From an uncultured Bacteroidaceae bacterium (GTDB taxonomy: Bacteria > Bacteroidota > Bacteroidia > Bacteroidales > Bacteroidaceae), in NCBI GenBank assembly GCA_905235285.1, contig CAJOLI010000005.1:1-64000 (forward strand): 64,000 bases of DNA, in the 5' to 3' direction. Shown here piece by piece: positions 25,355 through 33,231 of this stretch (position 1 is the first letter of the stretch; every line of letters starts with the position of its first letter). The translations under genes were made by a program, and so were the position numbers. The notes below the pieces were generated by a model. It did not search any database. It saw nothing but the letters and a program-made list of their open reading frames with translations, and was not told where the DNA came from.

Positions 25355-27121
25355 ATGAAAACCATATACAAGCAGCTGCCGCGTTTCCTGTTCATTGCCG
25401 CAGTGGCTGGGCTGACCTGCCATGCCTGCCAGGATGCCGAATGGGACGACCACTACTCCGCTTCAGGCTCTACGGCCACGGCTTCGCTCATCGAACTATT
25501 GCGCAGCCACAGCGAGTTCTCGAATTTCATGACGTTGCTGGAGCAGACAGGCGGCGACAGCATACTCGCCTACGACCAGACGTTCACCGTCTTTGCTCCT
25601 ACCAACGACGCCTTGGCTGAGTTTGGCGCTACAGAAGGCGCAATGACTGAGGTCGTAAAGAATCATGTCGCCCGCTATCTCTATGGTTCTTCCAACCTCG
25701 TCGACACGACCTATCTGCGCGTCAAGATGCTTAATGGCAAGTATCAGGAACTCACACGCGAAGGCTCGGAGATCTGTTTCGCAGGCATACCACTTCCGTC
25801 CAATCCCCTCATCGCCACTAACGGCATAATCTATGCTCTCAACAAGAAAGCCCAGTACTATGGCAACCTCTGGGAGATACTTGCTAACGGAACTGGGCGC
25901 TACGACTCGCTCTACCACTACATAGCAGCCTTCAACGACACTACGACGACAAAATCGGCCGTTGAAGTAGGCGAGAACAACCGCGGGCAGAAACTTTACT
26001 TCCACAACCAGTGGATGAAGAAATACGGAGCCATAAACCTCGAGGACAGTCTCTATACGGCTTTCCTGCCGACGAACGAAGGATGGAACGTTGCCTACGC
26101 TGCCATCAGCCCCTACTTTCGCACCTTCGGCTCGCTAATCGAGGACCGTACGCCCACAAGTTCTTTCAACTATCGTAGGAGCTACGAGACCGACACCCCT
26201 GTCAGCGACTCGCTGCAGGACATACACACCCGCGAGACTATAGCCCGCGACATCCTTTTCCGACGCCGGCCCGACTTCATGACACCCGCAGGCGATACAC
26301 TTATGACCACCTCGGGCGACACCTACCACCATCCAGCCTACCTCGTCGAGGGACTCACGCCACAGACCGCAAGCAACGGCCAATACTATTCTGTAGACCG
26401 CTTGCCTCACCATGCCGACGACCTTTTCCTGAAGACAATAAAGATTGAAGCAGAGAAATCGGCTGGCCGCGAATTCCTCTATGCCACGCTGACCAATCGC
26501 AGTGCCGCAGAAGGCAACCTCAGGGATTCCGTATCTAATATGCAATTCCTTGAGGTCGTAAATACGTCGACCAACAACCTCACGCCCCCGCAGGTCGTCT
26601 TCAATGTTCCCAACGTCCTGGCTGCGAAGTACAATATCTATGCAGTATTCGTGCCTGCACAAGCGTTCGACACTCTGGCCGTAGGCTACCGACAGCCAGA
26701 CACTATCGTCTGCCGGCGCGACACCGTCATCAACCGCATACAATACCACGCAGGCGATGAAGCTGTCATCAAGTACCCCTACTATGATGCCGACAGCACA
26801 AAGGTGTGTTTCTACCTCAGCTACGTCCACGAGCAGCCTAACAGCTCAGGATATAATATGTACCGCGATGACAAGATCGAGAGCGACCCCGACACGGGCG
26901 AGTACTTCATCACTAAGGGCTACGAAACCACTACGTTTCTTGTGGCGCGCAATTTCCAGTTCCCTTTCGCCAACTATTCCGGTTCGGCTTTCGCAGAGAA
27001 AGATGTTCAAGCGGTCAACACAAAGATATGTGTTGCCACAAATCTCACCAATGCCGACAAACGAACCATGGGCTATAACATGCGGATAGACTACCTTATT
27101 CTTGAACCTGTAATCGAATAA
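25355..27121 (+). CDS. FAS1 domain lipoprotein, PUL surface protein 3
   Basis: 588 residues from ATG 25355 (MKTIYKQLPRFLFIAAVAGL+TCHAC lipoprotein signal). Upstream in-frame ATGs (25331, 25343) overlap the susD end and add no signal features. The first fasciclin domain, about 35-180, carries QTFTVFAPTNDALAEFGA and NGIIYALNKKAQYY. A second FAS1-like segment follows (TAFLPTNEGWNVAY near 225, YHHPAYLVEGLTPQTASNGQ+YY near 320). The C-terminal 230 residues form a beta-rich domain with paired Asp/Thr patches (QVVFNVPNVLAAKYNIYAVF). It lies between two SusC/SusD pairs, 14 bp before the second susC. Confidence 0.8.
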   Translation: MKTIYKQLPRFLFIAAVAGLTCHACQDAEWDDHYSASGSTATASLIELLRSHSEFSNFMTLLEQTGGDSILAYDQTFTVFAPTNDALAEFGATEGAMTEVVKNHVARYLYGSSNLVDTTYLRVKMLNGKYQELTREGSEICFAGIPLPSNPLIATNGIIYALNKKAQYYGNLWEILANGTGRYDSLYHYIAAFNDTTTTKSAVEVGENNRGQKLYFHNQWMKKYGAINLEDSLYTAFLPTNEGWNVAYAAISPYFRTFGSLIEDRTPTSSFNYRRSYETDTPVSDSLQDIHTRETIARDILFRRRPDFMTPAGDTLMTTSGDTYHHPAYLVEGLTPQTASNGQYYSVDRLPHHADDLFLKTIKIEAEKSAGREFLYATLTNRSAAEGNLRDSVSNMQFLEVVNTSTNNLTPPQVVFNVPNVLAAKYNIYAVFVPAQAFDTLAVGYRQPDTIVCRRDTVINRIQYHAGDEAVIKYPYYDADSTKVCFYLSYVHEQPNSSGYNMYRDDKIESDPDTGEYFITKGYETTTFLVARNFQFPFANYSGSAFAEKDVQAVNTKICVATNLTNADKRTMGYNMRIDYLILEPVIE

Positions 27122-27135
27122 ACCTCTTGACCACT

Positions 27136-30100
27136 ATGAAAAGAATTCTTTATTCACTTTTCTCTTTTCACTTTTCACTCTTCACTCTTTTGTTGGCCTG
27201 TTGTGCACAGGCAATGGCACAATCCGACAAAGGCGTGGTTGAGGGGCGAGTCGTTGACGTGGCTACAGGCCAAGGCATCGTAGGCGTCACCGTGAGCAGC
27301 GGTACGGCACAAGTCTTCACGGACTCGTTAGGCCATTATCGACTGCCGGGCCTCACGGGTGTTGCTGCCTTAGCCTTTGACGGCGAGGGCTATATCTCGC
27401 GAACGATGCTTGTCCCGGTGACGTCAGACAGCGTCCACGCCAATATTGTCTATCTATCTGGTGTCGTTTTCTCCCCGATTGCGGCTCAGCGCAATGCATA
27501 CACCAACACGGCCAGCCTTTCTGTTGACGACGCCGTTTCCGACTATCTGGCCCACGACGTACGCGCCGTACGCCGAAGCGGACAATACGGCATAGGCAAT
27601 CAGATGTTCATTCGGGGGCTTAACTCTCTGAATGCCACCGCGCATCCGCTTATCGTTCTTGATGGTGTCGTCGTTGATGAGTTCCCTGGCGAAACGTCTA
27701 TCCACGAAGGCTTCTACATCAACCGCCTGCTCGACATCGATCCACAGGACATTGACCGCGTAGAGGTTATCAAGGATGCCACCGCGCTCTACGGCTCCAA
27801 GGGAGCTAACGGCGTAATTCTCATCTACACCAAGCGGGGCCTCACAGACCAGACCCGCATAACGCTCAATGCCAGCCTTTCCACCAAGCAACGCCCTCAT
27901 CTGCCGCAGATGATGAACGGCGCGGAGTTCCGCCGCTACGTCTCTGAGATTTATCAAGGTAGCGACAATGGCAATGCTGCGGCAGGTGGCTTCGATGGTA
28001 TCTTCAACGAAAACACAGCCGACCGCACCTACAATGCCAACCACGGTGCTACCGACTGGAACGACGAAGTCTACCATACAGGCCTGCTCCAGCGCTACTC
28101 ACTCGGCATACAAGGAGGCGACGACGTAGCTCGCTACAATGTTTCCGTAGGTTATCTCACTGGCAACGAGGTCGTGCGCAACGTTGATTTCTCGAGAATC
28201 AACACCCGTGTCAATGCCGACATCAACCTTACGAAATGGTTTGACCTAGGGGCTGAAGTGTACTTCACTCGCGTCGAGCGTGAGTTGCGCGACGATGGCA
28301 CTGATGCTTTCACCTCACCAACCTACACCGCACGTATTAAATCGCCGTTCTTCAATCCTTTCAGTTTCACTGACGATGGCTCAACACTCACGCGCACCCT
28401 CGCTAACGTAGATGCACTCGGAGTAACAAACCCCCGCGCACTCATTGAAAATGCCAAGGGAGAGCACAAGCAGTACCGCTTCAGCATTAATGCTACACCA
28501 ACTTTCCACATAGGCAGGGACTGGACCGTACGCGGTCAGTTCTCTTACTATCATGACAAGACCGGCGAACACTACTTCTCGCCAATGATGGGCGTCACGC
28601 CACAGAAACTCGAAGGCCTTGGCACCAGCCGTAACACCGTAAAGGAACAAGACATAAGGCAGTCGAGCATATACGCTGACGTCAACCTGGGCTACCACCA
28701 TCTTTTTGCCGATGCCCATGATTTACGTCTCAGTCTCGGGCAGCGCGTCTTTGCCAACTCCTACAAAAGCACTTACGGAGAGGGCCACAACACCGGCGAC
28801 GACCAAATATATAACCTGTCAACGAATCTCGACTTCCTGCAAACTGGCGGCAACGATGTCCACTGGAACAGCACTTCACTCTACCTGCAGGCCAACTACA
28901 CGCTCCACAACAAATACAGCCTGTGGGCCGTAGCCGCTGCCGACGCTTCGTCGCGTTTCGGGGCTAAGGCTTCCGGCTCCCTTGCAGCCTTAGGCACACG
29001 CTGGGCTCTCTTCCCCTCAGCAGGTATCAGTTGGGATGCCAAAGGCGAGCGCTTCCTCAACAACGCCTCGTGGATTGATGCCCTCAAGGTCAAGGCCTCA
29101 TGGGGAATGAGCGGCAACGATGCCATCGATGCCATAGCCTCATGGGGCTATCTCTCGCCAATCAACTACGCTGGCGTAGCAACAGGCCACATCATCGGGA
29201 ATCTCCGCAACGACAAGCTGAAGTGGGAAACGACGACCAAACTCACGGCTGGCATCGAGATGGCCTTCTTGCACGACAGACTCAGCCTCGGCTTCGACGT
29301 ATATCGCCACACGACCGACGACCTGCTCAACTATCGCAACGCCGACCGCCTGTCAGGAAAATCATACTATCTCACCAATGCTGGCAGCCTGCGCAACCAA
29401 GGCTTCGAGGCTCAGGTCAACGGTAAGCTCATAGCTTCGCGCCGCTTCAACTGGCACATGGGGCTCTCGCTGAACCACTACAAGAATGAGATTACCGACC
29501 TGCCCGAAGGCGAATTCATCACAGAGGTGCTCGATGGCTATGTACTCTCGCGCAAAGGAGAAGCTGCGGGTGTTTTTTATGGATATAAGACGGCAGGAGT
29601 TTTCGCTACTACCGCTGAAGCGGATGCTGCAGGCCTGAAGATTCGCAATGCCGACACCTCGCTCAGCAGCTTTGCGGCTGGTGACATACATTTCCTCGAG
29701 CCTAATGCCGAAGCGGCCGACGGCATCATCGACGAGAACGACCGCACCATCATAGGCGACCCCAACCCAGACCTCACCGGTGCCCTGCTTAGCCGCTGGC
29801 AGTGGCGTCACTGGGAGTTAGACCTCCACTGCTCGTTCCAGCTCGGAGGGGACATTTACAACTACCAGCGCAGTCAGCTCGAAGCAATGAGTTCGCTGCA
29901 CAACCAAAGCGCAAGCGTACTCAACCGCTGGCGAGGCGAGGGACAACTCACTGACGTGCCACGCGCCGCCTACGCCGACCCCCTTGGAAACAGCCGCTTC
30001 TCCGATTGTTGGATTGAGGATGGCTCCTTCTTCAAAATCAGGCAGCTGCGCCTCGCCTACAACCTACCCATCAACAATCCTTTCATCGAAGGCTTCTCGG

Positions 30101-30255
30101 TATGGGCTGCTGTCGACAATGTCTGCACATTCACACGCTACCTCGGCGCAGACCCGGAATGCTACTATGGCAACTCCGTCTTAACGCAAGGAATTGATTT
30201 CGGCCTCATGCCATCATGCCGCACCTTCACTTTTGGTATTAAATTGAATCTCTGA
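27136..30255 (+). CDS. SusC/RagA-family TonB-linked outer-membrane transporter 2
   Basis: 1039 residues from ATG 27136. The N-terminal carboxypeptidase-like domain (VVEGRVVDVATGQGIVGVTV) is followed by the plug (GNQMFIRGLNSLNATAHPLI, RVEVIKDATALYGSKGANGV) and a barrel ending in FTFGIKLNL. The plug lacks the usual LQGRVAGL motif; SVDDAVSDYLAHDVRAVRRS stands in its place. The signal peptide is built from a TTTTCACTTTTCACT-type tandem tract (27151-27191) that is elsewhere a common intergenic repeat. It works with the SusD-like protein encoded 6 bp downstream. It differs from the first SusC and so probably takes a different fragment of the same glycan. Confidence 0.92.
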   Translation: MKRILYSLFSFHFSLFTLLLACCAQAMAQSDKGVVEGRVVDVATGQGIVGVTVSSGTAQVFTDSLGHYRLPGLTGVAALAFDGEGYISRTMLVPVTSDSVHANIVYLSGVVFSPIAAQRNAYTNTASLSVDDAVSDYLAHDVRAVRRSGQYGIGNQMFIRGLNSLNATAHPLIVLDGVVVDEFPGETSIHEGFYINRLLDIDPQDIDRVEVIKDATALYGSKGANGVILIYTKRGLTDQTRITLNASLSTKQRPHLPQMMNGAEFRRYVSEIYQGSDNGNAAAGGFDGIFNENTADRTYNANHGATDWNDEVYHTGLLQRYSLGIQGGDDVARYNVSVGYLTGNEVVRNVDFSRINTRVNADINLTKWFDLGAEVYFTRVERELRDDGTDAFTSPTYTARIKSPFFNPFSFTDDGSTLTRTLANVDALGVTNPRALIENAKGEHKQYRFSINATPTFHIGRDWTVRGQFSYYHDKTGEHYFSPMMGVTPQKLEGLGTSRNTVKEQDIRQSSIYADVNLGYHHLFADAHDLRLSLGQRVFANSYKSTYGEGHNTGDDQIYNLSTNLDFLQTGGNDVHWNSTSLYLQANYTLHNKYSLWAVAAADASSRFGAKASGSLAALGTRWALFPSAGISWDAKGERFLNNASWIDALKVKASWGMSGNDAIDAIASWGYLSPINYAGVATGHIIGNLRNDKLKWETTTKLTAGIEMAFLHDRLSLGFDVYRHTTDDLLNYRNADRLSGKSYYLTNAGSLRNQGFEAQVNGKLIASRRFNWHMGLSLNHYKNEITDLPEGEFITEVLDGYVLSRKGEAAGVFYGYKTAGVFATTAEADAAGLKIRNADTSLSSFAAGDIHFLEPNAEAADGIIDENDRTIIGDPNPDLTGALLSRWQWRHWELDLHCSFQLGGDIYNYQRSQLEAMSSLHNQSASVLNRWRGEGQLTDVPRAAYADPLGNSRFSDCWIEDGSFFKIRQLRLAYNLPINNPFIEGFSVWAAVDNVCTFTRYLGADPECYYGNSVLTQGIDFGLMPSCRTFTFGIKLNL

Positions 30256-30261
30256 CCCGCA

Positions 30262-31914
30262 ATGAAACACATACTCTTAAAGCTGGTTATTCCCATAGCA
30301 GCCTTTTCGGTCACGCTGGCTGCCGTCTCCTGTGGCGACTTTATTGAAGTCGATTCCAACAGCGTCATCAATTCTGATGGCTACAAGATCAACGACCGTG
30401 CCACAGCACGCTACACTATGTTCGGCATACTCGCACAACTGCAACGTGTTGCCGACAAGTATGTCGTCGTTGGCGAGCTGCGCGGCGACCTGCTCACCAC
30501 TACTGACAACTCCACGCAGGACTTACGCGACATCGCTGACTTCGCTGCCGACTCGCTTAATGCCTACCACCTTGATTCAGACCTCTACGCCATCATCAAC
30601 AGCTGCAACTACCTACTCAGCCGCATCGACACATCCATTGTCGTAACAAACGATGAAGGCGAACGCGAGCAGGTGCTCAAGTACGAGATGGCTCAGGCAC
30701 GAGCCATCCGGGCCTGGTGTTACCTGCAACTGCTGCTCGACTACGGCACAGCGACCTACTACACCGAGCCTATAACAGCCGTTGACCAAGACATCGACGG
30801 CCAGGAGATGGACCTCGACGCCCTCGTGCCTGTGCTCATCGCAGACCTCCAACCATGGATTCCCACAGATGCCGAAACCCGCGAGCACCTGCCCGACTAC
30901 GGCACCATAGACCGCTATGCCTCAAGCCAGCTTTTCATTCCTTTGCGCGTGCTTCTCGGCGATCTCTACCTCTATATCAACGACTACGAACGAGCCGCCC
31001 AGATGTACTATGCCCACTTGCTGAGCAACAACCTCACCGTGCTGGCACGCCGCAACGTATGGACCGACAACACCTTCACCAAGGAGTCGGGCAACTGGAC
31101 AAGTCTCCTCTCGACAGCCAGCGAGATGCAGACCGTCATCCAGTGCACTGACGACTACATCGAGAGCCAGTCGCACCTCGTACAAATCTTCAGCCCTACA
31201 GAAGACTACCTCCTCGCACCATCAGCAGCTGGGCTAAACATCTGGGAGTCTCAAACCTATGCTTATGGCTCATCGGTAAGCACCCAGGGCGACCTGCGCG
31301 GACGCTACGGCACCTACGACTACGTCACCCTAGCCAAAGGCACGACCGAAACCGAGGTCGCTGCCGTAACAAAATACAAGAACTTAGAACAGGCAGTGGC
31401 TCTTTACCGCACTTCCACCGTTTATCTGCGATATGCCGAGGCTATCAACCGACTCGGCAAGTACAATATGGCGTTCGCTCTCCTGAAGTTTGGCCTCAAC
31501 CGCGAAAAATTAAATGTGCCGTCATACGTGCCTTCGTCGGAATTCACAGATGCGGAAGGTAAAGTAATCTCTTACCTCGACTTCGGTCAAGGCAACCTCA
31601 ACTATGACCAAATATTCGCGGGCAACGCTGCCATGCACTCACGCGGATGCGGTGAGCGTATATCGGACTTCCGAAGCTATTCCATAGAATCGGGCGTAGA
31701 CAGCCTTCTCTTCGTCGAGAATCAGCTACTGAACGAGATGGCTCTTGAGACTGGCTACGAGGGTAATCGCTTTGCGGACATCTTACGCATAGGGCGCCAC
31801 AGAGCCAGCACGGCCTTTGTAGCGGCCAACATAGCAAAGCGCAAGCCTGCGCTTGAATCCCTCCTGCAGGACGAGCGCAATTGGTACCTGCCACATTCCG
31901 CCACAAAGAAATAA
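30262..31914 (+). CDS. SusD/RagB-family glycan-binding lipoprotein 2
   Basis: 550 residues with a lipoprotein signal (LAAVSC at about 20-24). The SusD-like helices are recognisable: YTMFGILAQLQRVADKYVVV, EMAQARAIRAWCYLQLLLDY, VLLGDLYLYINDYERAAQMY and a terminal NEMALETGYEGNRFADILRI replacing the usual RxxELxFEGxRWFDL signature. It partners the second SusC. It is the last gene of the uptake operon; a strong hairpin follows at 31936-31975. Confidence 0.9.
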   Translation: MKHILLKLVIPIAAFSVTLAAVSCGDFIEVDSNSVINSDGYKINDRATARYTMFGILAQLQRVADKYVVVGELRGDLLTTTDNSTQDLRDIADFAADSLNAYHLDSDLYAIINSCNYLLSRIDTSIVVTNDEGEREQVLKYEMAQARAIRAWCYLQLLLDYGTATYYTEPITAVDQDIDGQEMDLDALVPVLIADLQPWIPTDAETREHLPDYGTIDRYASSQLFIPLRVLLGDLYLYINDYERAAQMYYAHLLSNNLTVLARRNVWTDNTFTKESGNWTSLLSTASEMQTVIQCTDDYIESQSHLVQIFSPTEDYLLAPSAAGLNIWESQTYAYGSSVSTQGDLRGRYGTYDYVTLAKGTTETEVAAVTKYKNLEQAVALYRTSTVYLRYAEAINRLGKYNMAFALLKFGLNREKLNVPSYVPSSEFTDAEGKVISYLDFGQGNLNYDQIFAGNAAMHSRGCGERISDFRSYSIESGVDSLLFVENQLLNEMALETGYEGNRFADILRIGRHRASTAFVAANIAKRKPALESLLQDERNWYLPHSATKK

Positions 31915-31935
31915 GCCACCTATCTGACATCATAA

Positions 31936-31975
31936 AAGCCCTCGGTAGACTTTAAATAGGCTCTGCCGAGGGCTT
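31936..31975 (+). terminator. terminator-like hairpin after the uptake operon
   Basis: AAGCCCTCGG (31936-31945) pairs with CCGAGGGCTT (31966-31975) and has a 20-nt loop region that pairs further. It starts 22 nt after the second susD stop. The sequence after the stem is AT-rich but lacks a long T run, so efficiency is uncertain. Confidence 0.65.
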
Positions 31976-32548
31976 GAATATTGTATTTTGAATTATTGCT
32001 GTCCGCTAAAACTTAAAAATGCATCAAATATCCGTCCTCAATGCCCATAAACAGGTGTTGCGGAATCTTTCCTCAGTAAATTTGCCGAAATTTGCTGTCA
32101 CGCTGTCACCGCCGTCGTAAGATATTGGTTTCCTTATGAGTAGCGGTGACAGATGGGTGACAGATACCCCCTTTTGGTGACAGATAAACCCTCAAAAAGG
32201 GCCTTTTATCCAAAATGGTGCTGGATTTTAAATCATAGGTGTCCGCTAAAAATCATTGGTGCTTTCGGCAATCGTTAATTCCTCGGACAGCCGTTGACAC
32301 TCCTTAAGGGGGCTTGTCTAATGCTAAAAGCCACGTGAGTTCGGTATAAGAAATATGCCTGGGAAATTACAGGAGTGCGAATTAGTTTGTACCTTCGCAG
32401 CAGCGAAACAACGAGTTACGGACAATTTCTTTGCGAGGCTTATTGCATACAATCTACTGCCAAGGAAACCAGGAATGAACATTGAAATCTTTGGCAAAAA
32501 CATATTAGTTGCATAGAGCTAATCACCTGCTTACGTTGCATTATGGAG

Positions 32549-32596
32549 CCAATAGTTTTAGGTGTCCCACCTAGGTGGGACACCTAAAACTATTGG
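32549..32596. repeat. 48-bp perfect palindrome
   Basis: The two 24-bp halves are exact reverse complements with no spacer (centre CCTAGG at 32570-32575; left half begins CCAATAGTTTTAGGTGTCCC). It lies near the middle of the foldback element. Such a perfect cruciform-forming sequence is rare and usually unstable. Confidence 0.9.
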
Positions 32597-32606
32597 TTGC
32601 ATCCGC

Positions 32607-32672
32607 CATTTCAACCGGTTGAGTTGAGCATTTCGACCGGTTGCATTGAATGTTTCGGCCAGTTGTCTTCGC
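32607..32672. repeat. three 22-bp tandem units
   Basis: Units starting at 32607, 32629 and 32651 share CATTTCAACCGGTTGAGTTG with substitutions (CGACCGGTTGCATTGAA; TTTCGGCCAGTTG). They sit in the core of the foldback element, right after the palindrome. Confidence 0.65.
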
Positions 32673-33125
32673 CAAATAAACATTCAAAATTATGGGTGTC
32701 CGCTAAACGTACTTTTGTGCCTAAACTTACGGCTTTTAGCATTAGACAAGCCCCCTTAAGAAGTGTCAACGGCTGTCCGAGGAATTAATGATTGCCGAAA
32801 GCAACAATGATTTCTAGCGGACACCCATTATTTTGAATCCAACCTCATTTTGGATAAAACACCCTTTTTGAGGGTTTATCTGTCACCAAAAGGGGTATCT
32901 GTCACCTATCTGTCACCGCCTACCCACAAGATAATCAGCGCCTTGCAAGCGCGGTGACAGCGTGACAGCAAATTTCGGCAAATTTACTGAGGAAAGATTC
33001 CGCAACACCTGTTTATGGGCAATGCTGACGATGATTATTGCACATCTGAGTTTTAGCGGACATCAATAATATGGAGGTTGGGATTGAGTGTTTACGCGTG
33101 TGGGTGCGTAGTAATAAATAGTGAA

Positions 33126-33215
33126 GGCCTCTCCCCAGCGCCTCCCCTGAAGGGAAGGGGAGTATCACTGCAGAAGTACTTCCTTTTAGGGAAGGATTTA
33201 GGGGAGGCTGTGAAA
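33126..33215. repeat. dispersed hairpin repeat upstream of the lyase gene
   Basis: CCTCCCCTGAAGGGAAGGGG at 33135 pairs with CCTTTTAGGGAAGGATTTAG+GGGAGG ending near 33210. It belongs to the same family as the segment inside the sigma-factor gene at 12251-12286. It lies immediately before the heparinase-like gene, so it may affect its 5' leader. Confidence 0.65.
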
Positions 33216-33231
33216 AAATGAGAAGTTAGAA

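Larger units (their letters stand above)
32000..33062. mobile_element. 1.06-kb foldback (inverted-repeat) element without transposase
   Basis: The left arm (32000-32332) and right arm (32731-33062) are imperfect inverted copies of each other over about 330 bp. Both begin outside with TGTCCGCTAAAA. Shared blocks include CCCATAAACAGGTGTTGCGG, GTAAATTTGCCGAAATTTGC, GTGACAG-rich segments and CCTCGGACAGCCGTTGACAC. A second TGTCCGCTA copy lies inside each arm (32240; 32813-32822 on the other strand) and another at 32697. The 398-bp core has no gene, a 48-bp perfect palindrome and three 22-bp repeats. It looks like a non-autonomous or decayed element that landed between the two PUL blocks. Confidence 0.7.

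Noticed and set aside
32597-32788. 63-codon frame inside the foldback element
   Set aside because: It reads through the 22-bp repeats and the arm boundary; not a transposase or any known small protein.
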